A stretch of DNA of 51,122 nt. Origin: Flavobacteriaceae bacterium (GTDB lineage: Bacteria; Bacteroidota; Bacteroidia; Flavobacteriales; Flavobacteriaceae). The position numbers were made by a program, and so were the translations under genes. This document shows, piece by piece, positions 44,990-51,122 of this stretch (its first letter is position 1; each line of letters begins with the position of its first letter). The stretch is taken from assembly GCA_020435965.1 (NCBI GenBank), contig JAGQYS010000012.1:1-51122 (forward strand), in the 5' to 3' direction. Under the pieces are notes generated by a model. That model worked only from the letters and a program-made list of their open reading frames with translations. It was not told where the DNA came from and made no database searches.

Positions 44990-47908
44990 ATGCGCACCAT
45001 ATCGTTATTCATTGTTCTATTCTCAGTATTTCAACTGAGTTTTGGGCAACAATCTACAAATCCTTTATTAACCTCAGATCAAGAAGCTCAACAAAAATGG
45101 GTTGATAGTTTGTATCAATCCATGACTTTAAAAGAAAAAGTAGGTCAACTTTTTATGATTATGGTGTTTTCTAGCCAAGATGCTAAAACGCATCAAAGCG
45201 TCATCAAGGAGATTAAAGACAACCATATTGGTGGTATTATCTACTCGAAAGGTGGTCCGATACGCCAAGCTAAACTGAACAATTTGTACCAAGCAAGCTC
45301 TAAAGTACCTTTATTAATTGGTATGGATGCAGAATGGGGTTTAGGAATGCGTTTAGACTCCACTTATTCGTTCCCTTGGAACATGACCCTTGGAGCAATA
45401 AAAGATAATAGACTTATAGAAAGAACAGGAAAGCATATTGGCGAGCACAACAGACGATTAGGCGTGCATTTTAATTTTGCTCCTGTCGTAGATATCAATA
45501 CCAATCCGAAAAACCCAATAATTGGTAACCGTTCGTTTGGTGAAGATCGTGATAATGTTACTGAAAAAGGACTAGCCTTTATGAAAGGCATGCAAAGTGA
45601 AGGAGTACTGGCAACTGGAAAGCATTTTCCAGGTCATGGTGATACAGATCAAGATTCACATGAAACTTTACCAACCATTAGTTTTAATGAAAAACGTATC
45701 GATTCCATTGAGCTTTACCCTTACAGAAAGCTTATTAATAATGGACTTGCAAGTATAATGGTTGCACATTTAAATATACCAAGTTTAGAATCACAAGAAG
45801 GAATTCCATCATCAATGTCTGAAAACATTGTTACTAATATTTTAAAGGAACGCCTAAATTTTAAAGGCTTAATATTCACTGATGCACTCAACATGAAAGG
45901 CGCTTCAAACTATAGCAGCTCTGCTGATGTTGATTTGGCAGCTTTCAAAGCTGGCAACGACGTGCTATTGATTTCTGGAAATGTTACCAAAGGTGTGGCA
46001 CGATTGGTTGAAGCTGTTGAAAAGGGTGAAATCTCTGAAGAACGTTTGTCTCACTCTGTAAAAAAAATACTGCAAGCAAAATACAAAGTTGGTCTTAACA
46101 ATTATAAACCTATTGGAACCTATAATTTAGTGGAAGACTTAAATAGGCTTGAAGACGATATTTTATATGAAGAACTTATTGAAAACGCAATCACTGTTGT
46201 CAAAAACAAGCCTGATAATTTGCCTCTCAGAAGCTTAGAAACTCGATCTATAGCTTATGTAAAATTAGGAGATGATGATGGAACACCATTTTTAAAAGAA
46301 CTACAAAAATATGGCAAAGTACACGAGATTAAAGCCGATAGATTAAGCGATTTAATAGGTAAGCTTAACAATTATAATACAGTTATTGTTGGCTTTCACA
46401 AATCAAACGATAACCCTTGGAAAGATTATAAGTTTACAGACCAAGAACTCACTTGGTTATATGAAATAGCACGAACCAACAATATCATATTAAATGTTTT
46501 TGCAAAACCTTATGCGTTAATGGATTTAAAAACAACTGAGAATTTTGAAAGCATCATGGTAAGCTATCAAAACAGTGAAATAGCTCAACAAAAAGCGGCA
46601 CAACTAATATTTGGAGGTATAGCGGCAAAAGGAATCTTACCGGTTTCAATAAGCGAAGAGTTTAAAGTTGGTACAGGTATAGAGTTTCCATCAATTAGCA
46701 GATTAGGTTATACCATTCCCGAACGTGTAGGCATGAACTCACAACGTCTTGCTAAAATAGATAGTGTTGCACAATACGCAGTAGATGAATTGATGACACC
46801 TGGAATACAGTTATTGGTTGCCAGAAAAGGCAAAGTAGTGTACAATAAAAACTTTGGTTTCCACACCTATGACAACAAAGAAAAAGTAAAGTCTACAGAT
46901 CTTTATGATGTTGCATCTTTAACAAAAATATTGGCTACATTACCACTTTTAATGGAGTTGGAAGAAAAAGGGATTGTTTCACTAGACACAAAACTTTCTG
47001 ATATTTTGCCAGATTACAAAGGTTCAAATAAGCAAAATGTTACCATCAAAAGAATGCTATCTCACTATGCACGATTAAATCCTTGGATTCCCTTTTATAT
47101 TAGTACTTTAGATTCGGTTACTAAAAAACCAGATGCAAAATATTATAGAAATAAACGTAGTGAAGCTTTCAACATTGAAGTAACTGATAACTTATTCTTA
47201 CGCTCTGATTATCAGGATTCTATTCAAGAAATCATCAAAGAAAGTGACATGCTTAGTCGGTTGAGATATCGATACAGTGATTTACCTTATTACATCCTAA
47301 AGAAATTTATTGAGAAACATTACGACCAATCGATGGACAACTTAGTGCAAGAGCATTTTTATGAATCTTTGGGAGCAAATTTAACAACATATAATCCAAG
47401 GGAAAAATTCAGTAACACACAGATTGTACCTACTGAGATTGATGATTACTTTAGGTATCAAGAAGTACATGGCTATGTGCATGATATGGGAGCTGCAATG
47501 CAAAATGGCGTTGGAGGTCATGCAGGAATTTTTAGTAATGCCAATGACGTTGCTAAGATTATGCAACTCTTTTTGCAAAAAGGCTATTATGGAGGAAAAC
47601 GTTATTTTAAAACACAAACACTTGATAAGTTCAATACCTGCTATTTCTGTGATAATAACAATAGAAGAGGCATTGGCTTTGATAAACCACAACTAGGCGA
47701 AGAAGGCCCAACCTGTGGTTGTATTTCCATGACCAGCTTTGGGCACTCAGGGTTTACAGGCACTTATGCTTGGGCTGATCCTGAAGAAGAAATCGTGTAC
47801 GTGTTTTTAGCAAACAGAACCTGGCCCAAAGCTGGAGCAAATAAATTATTGAGAGAAAATATTAGAACAGAAATTCAACGCTTAATTTACGAAGCGATTG
47901 ACGAATAA
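44990..47908 (+). CDS. GH3 beta-N-acetylhexosaminidase fused to a serine hydrolase
   Basis: A 972-residue secreted fusion. A signal peptide (about 1-19, ending LSFGQ) leads into a NagZ-like glycoside hydrolase family 3 domain (about 35-560). It has KHFPGHGDTDQDSHETLP (211 onward, with the GH3 His/Asp dyad) and nucleophile Asp298 in GLIFTDALNMKG. The second part (about 590-970) is a class C beta-lactamase-type serine hydrolase with Ser643-Leu-Thr-Lys646, a YSD motif in RYSDLPYY and GHSGFTGT in place of KTG. Both active sites look intact. It probably acts on peptidoglycan or muropeptides, joining sugar removal and peptide or ester hydrolysis; this is inferred. bshA follows after 5 bases. Confidence 0.9.
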   Translation: MRTISLFIVLFSVFQLSFGQQSTNPLLTSDQEAQQKWVDSLYQSMTLKEKVGQLFMIMVFSSQDAKTHQSVIKEIKDNHIGGIIYSKGGPIRQAKLNNLYQASSKVPLLIGMDAEWGLGMRLDSTYSFPWNMTLGAIKDNRLIERTGKHIGEHNRRLGVHFNFAPVVDINTNPKNPIIGNRSFGEDRDNVTEKGLAFMKGMQSEGVLATGKHFPGHGDTDQDSHETLPTISFNEKRIDSIELYPYRKLINNGLASIMVAHLNIPSLESQEGIPSSMSENIVTNILKERLNFKGLIFTDALNMKGASNYSSSADVDLAAFKAGNDVLLISGNVTKGVARLVEAVEKGEISEERLSHSVKKILQAKYKVGLNNYKPIGTYNLVEDLNRLEDDILYEELIENAITVVKNKPDNLPLRSLETRSIAYVKLGDDDGTPFLKELQKYGKVHEIKADRLSDLIGKLNNYNTVIVGFHKSNDNPWKDYKFTDQELTWLYEIARTNNIILNVFAKPYALMDLKTTENFESIMVSYQNSEIAQQKAAQLIFGGIAAKGILPVSISEEFKVGTGIEFPSISRLGYTIPERVGMNSQRLAKIDSVAQYAVDELMTPGIQLLVARKGKVVYNKNFGFHTYDNKEKVKSTDLYDVASLTKILATLPLLMELEEKGIVSLDTKLSDILPDYKGSNKQNVTIKRMLSHYARLNPWIPFYISTLDSVTKKPDAKYYRNKRSEAFNIEVTDNLFLRSDYQDSIQEIIKESDMLSRLRYRYSDLPYYILKKFIEKHYDQSMDNLVQEHFYESLGANLTTYNPREKFSNTQIVPTEIDDYFRYQEVHGYVHDMGAAMQNGVGGHAGIFSNANDVAKIMQLFLQKGYYGGKRYFKTQTLDKFNTCYFCDNNNRRGIGFDKPQLGEEGPTCGCISMTSFGHSGFTGTYAWADPEEEIVYVFLANRTWPKAGANKLLRENIRTEIQRLIYEAIDE

Positions 47909-47913
47909 GATAT

Positions 47914-49050
47914 ATGAAAATAGGTATAGTATGTTATCCAACATTTGGAGGTAGTGGAGTAGTAGCTACAGAACTTGGTTTAGAACTATCTAAACGTGGT
48001 CACGAAATTCATTTTATAACCTACAGTCAGCCTGTTAGATTAGAACTCTTAAACAAGAACGTACACTTTCACGAAGTCAACGTACCTGAATACCCATTGT
48101 TTCACTATCAACCTTATGAGCTTGCTTTATCTAGTAAATTGGTAGATATGGTTAAGCTGCACAAAATTGATGTGTTACATGTGCATTATGCCATTCCGCA
48201 CGCTTATGCAGCTTATATGGCCAAAAAAATGCTACATGAAGAAGGTATTGAAGTTCCTATTGTAACCACACTTCATGGTACAGATATTACGCTTGTTGGA
48301 AGTCATCCATTTTACAAATCCGCTGTAGCCTTTAGTATCAACAAATCTGATGCAGTAACCTCAGTTTCTCAGAGTTTAAAAGAAGATACATTGCGATTAT
48401 TTGATATCACCAACAAAATTCAAGTGGTGCCAAATTTTATCGATTTAGAAAAGCACATCAATCACTATACAGATTGCCAGCGAGCAATGATGGCAGATGA
48501 TGATGAAAAGATAATAACACATATCAGCAACTTCAGACCTGTTAAGCGCATTCAAGATATCATCCATATTTTCAATAAAATTCAAAAAGAAATTCCAGCA
48601 AAACTTATGATGGTTGGCGAAGGTCCTGAAAAAGAACCAGCCGAACGATTATGTGAACGACTAGGTATTGAAGACAAAGTTATATTCTTTGGCAAAAGCC
48701 ATGAAATAGATAAAATTCTATGCTTTAGTGACTTGTTCTTATTACCTTCTGAAACCGAAAGCTTTGGATTGGCTGCTTTGGAAGCTATGGCTTCAGGAGT
48801 TCCTATAATTTCTAGTAATACAGGAGGAATTCCAGAAGTAAACAAACAAGGAGTGTCAGGATTTTTAAGTAATGTTGGCGATATTGATGATATGGTAAAA
48901 AATGCCTTGTATATCTTAAAAAATGATTCCATTCTTGCTGAATTTAAAGCTAATGCCAAGAAAGAAGCAGAACAGTTTGATATTCATAAAATAGTGCCAT
49001 ACTACGAAGCCATTTATAAGGAGGCTATGATAAATTGTATTTCAATTTAG
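47914..49050 (+). CDS. bshA: N-acetyl-alpha-D-glucosaminyl L-malate synthase BshA
   Basis: A GT4-family glycosyltransferase that joins N-acetylglucosamine from UDP-GlcNAc to malate, the first step of bacillithiol synthesis. The family-specific opening is CYPTFGGSGVVATELGLELSKRGHEIHFIT. HVHYAIPHAYAAYMAKK and TTLHGTDITLVGSHPFY are in the N-terminal lobe. The C-terminal lobe has NFRPVKRIQDII, MVGEGPEKEPAE and ETESFGLAALEAMASGVP, the donor-binding EX7E region. At 378 residues it is normal. bshB and bshC are not in the window. It follows the GH3 fusion gene closely and may share its transcript. Confidence 0.94.
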   Translation: MKIGIVCYPTFGGSGVVATELGLELSKRGHEIHFITYSQPVRLELLNKNVHFHEVNVPEYPLFHYQPYELALSSKLVDMVKLHKIDVLHVHYAIPHAYAAYMAKKMLHEEGIEVPIVTTLHGTDITLVGSHPFYKSAVAFSINKSDAVTSVSQSLKEDTLRLFDITNKIQVVPNFIDLEKHINHYTDCQRAMMADDDEKIITHISNFRPVKRIQDIIHIFNKIQKEIPAKLMMVGEGPEKEPAERLCERLGIEDKVIFFGKSHEIDKILCFSDLFLLPSETESFGLAALEAMASGVPIISSNTGGIPEVNKQGVSGFLSNVGDIDDMVKNALYILKNDSILAEFKANAKKEAEQFDIHKIVPYYEAIYKEAMINCISI

Positions 49051-49104
49051 GGTCTCATTTAAATTATTTTTTTACCTTTCTGTTCTTAATAAAACTTCAA
49101 CCAA

Positions 49105-50511
49105 ATGAACAGAAAAGACTTCTTAAATCTCAGCTCAAGAGCTGCTTTATTTTTAGGTGTTTCACCAGCTCTTATTGCTTGTAAAGATGATGCCACAAAA
49201 GTAGATAAAGACAAGGTAAACGAAATGCTAAGTGCATCAAAAGCACTTGGTACAGCAGTAGGTTTAGCTCATGCTCCAATTGATAAAGTAAGTGTTGGAA
49301 TGATTGGTATGGGAAATCGCGGAAGTGTACTCATTCAGATGTTCGAGTATCTTATCAAAAACAATCATGCTGAGATTGTTGCTCTTTCAGATTTAAAAGA
49401 AGACAAACTCAATAAAAATAATGACTACCTGAAAACCATTCAACCAAAAGGAGCAGACCTCTATTTTGGAAGCAAAGATGAATGGAAAAAAGTCGCCGAA
49501 CGTGACGATGTAGATATCCTTATTATTGCAACACCTTGGGAATATCACACCGAAATGTCTGTGTATGGTATGGAGAATGGAAAACACGTAGCTTGTGAGC
49601 AACCAATGGCAATGACTCTTGAAGATTGCTGGAAACTTATTGAAGTGGCTGAGCGTACCAAAATGCATTGCATGTATATGGAAAACTGTTGTTTTAATGG
49701 TGAAGAACTTTGGGTGCTTAACATGATTAATGAAGGTGTTTTTGGAGATGTCAATCATGCTGAAGGTGCTTATATACACGACTTACGTAAACACATGATG
49801 GATGAAACCTATTACGAAGATCAATGGCGCATCAAGCATCATCAAGTTAAAAACGGTAACTTTTATACAGGTCATGGTTTAGGTCCAGTGAGTTTTTATA
49901 TGGACATTGGTCGTGGTGATAATTATGACCATTTGGTGAGTATGAGTTCCAAAGAGCAAAGTCTGAGTGAAGCTGCCAAGAAAGAAAATTTTTGGGCTAC
50001 AGAATTTGCTTGTGGTGATATGAACACAACACTTATAAAAACCAAAAAAGGGAAAACCATCATGTTGCAGTTTGACACGCATACTGGACGACCTTATTCA
50101 AGATTAAACACTGTAACAGGAACCAAGGCAGTACATGAAGGTTATCCATCACGTCTGTATGTTGGTCACGAAGAATTACAATGGGGACATTCTTGGTTAA
50201 AAGAAGACGAATACAAAGACTACAGAGAAAAATACGACCATCCACTTTGGAAGCGTCTGAGAGAACAAATTGATGCCAATGCTGTTGGACATGGAGGTAT
50301 GGACTTTGTGATGGTTTACAGAATGATACGCTGCCTTAACCAAGGTTTACCTCTAGATGTCAATTTATACGATAGTGTGTTGTGGAGTGCCATTACACCA
50401 TTATCTCAAATATCTGTTGCTAATAATAGTGCAAGCACGATAGTACCAGATTTTACAGGAGGTTCTTGGGAAAAAGTTAGAAAAAATGAGGTGTTAAGGG
50501 AGATTATTTAA
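49105..50511 (+). CDS. Gfo/Idh/MocA-family oxidoreductase, GH109-like, lipoprotein
   Basis: A 468-residue protein with an NAD-binding Rossmann domain (VGMIGMGNRGS, 64-74) and an EQPMAMT motif corresponding to the catalytic Lys/Pro region (EKP) of the superfamily, here with Gln for Lys. The C-terminal domain contains the GH109-type signature YYEDQWRIKHHQ and NGNFYTGHGLGP (His257). GH109 enzymes cleave alpha-N-acetylgalactosaminides through an NAD-bound oxidation. The N-terminus reads NRKDFLNLSSRAALFLGV with lipobox LIAC (Cys26), a twin-Arg-like (RK) lipoprotein signal. The substrate is inferred from family only. Confidence 0.88.
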   Translation: MNRKDFLNLSSRAALFLGVSPALIACKDDATKVDKDKVNEMLSASKALGTAVGLAHAPIDKVSVGMIGMGNRGSVLIQMFEYLIKNNHAEIVALSDLKEDKLNKNNDYLKTIQPKGADLYFGSKDEWKKVAERDDVDILIIATPWEYHTEMSVYGMENGKHVACEQPMAMTLEDCWKLIEVAERTKMHCMYMENCCFNGEELWVLNMINEGVFGDVNHAEGAYIHDLRKHMMDETYYEDQWRIKHHQVKNGNFYTGHGLGPVSFYMDIGRGDNYDHLVSMSSKEQSLSEAAKKENFWATEFACGDMNTTLIKTKKGKTIMLQFDTHTGRPYSRLNTVTGTKAVHEGYPSRLYVGHEELQWGHSWLKEDEYKDYREKYDHPLWKRLREQIDANAVGHGGMDFVMVYRMIRCLNQGLPLDVNLYDSVLWSAITPLSQISVANNSASTIVPDFTGGSWEKVRKNEVLREII

Positions 50512-50596
50512 AAGGTTTTTTTAACGTATTTGTATGGTTTTGTTGTTTGAAAATTCGGAGCAATGAACTATGGAAATGTCGTGTTTTTTTTAATTT

Positions 50597-51122
50597 TTAA
50601 AATTCTAACTCTTCGTTTATTAGTTTGATTAGTGAACTACATAATTCATTCATTTCATTGAAGTGAGCATTCATTTTTGTATGTTCATAAATAGCCATTA
50701 CAAAGCCATTTTCGTGTTTTAAGTTTTTTAACAAGTTTTCGTAGTTGGTTCTTGATAAACTTATATTTTCTCCATCTTGTCCGTTTGATACCTGATATGT
50801 AAAGTTCTTTATTAAATCATTCATTTTAAGCATTTCGTATGCAGGTGTATACATCAGTTCCTCCATATCGTATCTAAAATGGTCTTCTTCGTTCTTTAAT
50901 TTATTATATAGCGCTTGTAAATTAAGTAGTCCATTTTTTATTGAGTCGTTAGAAATTATACCAATGTTTCCAGAGTTTATCAATTCTTTATACGTGTTGT
51001 CATGTAGAGTGAATCGGTACCAAATATAAACATTAGTTGCATGATAATTTAGGTCATTCAAATCTTCAATAGGTTTGCCTTCAAAATACTCAAGTACTTT
51101 GAAGGCAAACCTATTGAAGATT
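50597..51122 (-). CDS. DUF6090-like protein, partial (runs off the window end)
   Basis: The reading frame is open to the last base, so the 5' end is missing. A start codon inside (TTG at 51061) is only the first possible one. Upstream the frame reads FEGKPIEDLNDLNYHATN. The stretch TYKELINSGNIGIISNDSIKNGLLNLQ resembles the conserved middle of DUF6090 membrane proteins, whose N-terminal membrane helix would lie beyond the edge. Helical, charged sequence follows to the C-terminus. Function is unknown. The terminal 62 bases form an inverted repeat that may not be genuine, so the residues upstream of about codon EYFEGKP are doubtful. Confidence 0.6.
   Translation of the reverse strand, partial: IFNRFAFKVLEYFEGKPIEDLNDLNYHATNVYIWYRFTLHDNTYKELINSGNIGIISNDSIKNGLLNLQALYNKLKNEEDHFRYDMEELMYTPAYEMLKMNDLIKNFTYQVSNGQDGENISLSRTNYENLLKNLKHENGFVMAIYEHTKMNAHFNEMNELCSSLIKLINEELEF
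51061..51122. repeat. Near-perfect terminal inverted repeat
   Basis: The 30-base arm 51061-51090 and the 30-base arm 51093-51122 are reverse complements with a single mismatch, separated by two bases (CA). The outer 25 bases of each arm match exactly. The repeat sits at the extreme end of the window and inside an open reading frame. Confidence 0.9.

Overview
The window is AT-rich, densely coding DNA from a member of the Bacteroidota, most likely the family Flavobacteriaceae. The evidence is gene content: 800-residue FtsX-type permeases ending in SLRTE, an LptD with short N-terminal OstA region, DUF4159, a PG_1098/THUMP-like methyltransferase, a BadF-type kinase, BshA, a GH3/serine-hydrolase fusion, and A-rich start regions without clear Shine-Dalgarno sites. 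I cannot name the species. No stretch over 300 bases lacks a gene. The larger gaps (2913-3117, 24836-25061, 33595-33765, 44851-44989, 29490-29609) appear to be promoter regions.

Layout. 12-210: tandem tRNA-Pro(TGG) and tRNA-Arg(TCT) with a bidirectional terminator. 233-2912 (minus): a histidine kinase and a sigma54-dependent NtrC-type response regulator, overlapping and divergent from 3118-17060 (plus), a seven-gene exporter operon: membrane fusion protein, ABC ATPase, four tandem paralogous FtsX/MacB-like permeases, a second ABC ATPase and a TolC-type outer membrane protein. The gap between them holds two 19-bp copies of a dyad-like site exactly 22 bp apart, and a -24/-12-like element just before the membrane fusion gene. 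The two-component system therefore probably switches on the exporter through sigma54.

17057-24835: a secreted CotH-like protein (minus), a bestrophin-like membrane protein (plus), then a minus-strand run of cell-maintenance genes (THUMP-like methyltransferase, AI-2E family permease, TrmH-type methyltransferase, DUF4159, RsmE, parvulin isomerase, TsaD). 25017-32558 (plus): TamB, pfkA, gap and a BadF-family kinase, with a terminator after gap. 32548-33594 (minus): guaC. 33766-36024 (plus): DPP IV-type peptidase. 36028-39227 (minus): RidA and LptD.

39317-44850 (plus): cell-wall amidase, MCE/MlaD protein, membrane Fe-S protein, small secreted protein, HAD-like protein, CCG Fe-S protein and a conserved hypothetical; tight spacing suggests one transcript from the MCE gene onward. 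44990-50511 (plus): GH3/serine-hydrolase fusion, BshA and a GH109-like lipoprotein oxidoreductase. 50597-end (minus): a partial DUF6090-like gene running off the edge, whose last 62 bases form a near-perfect inverted repeat and may be an assembly fold-back.

The most system-like item is the sigma54-controlled exporter with four permeases and two unequal ATPases. Related modules occur in Bacteroidota, but I cannot verify from sequence alone how unusual this composition is or what it exports.
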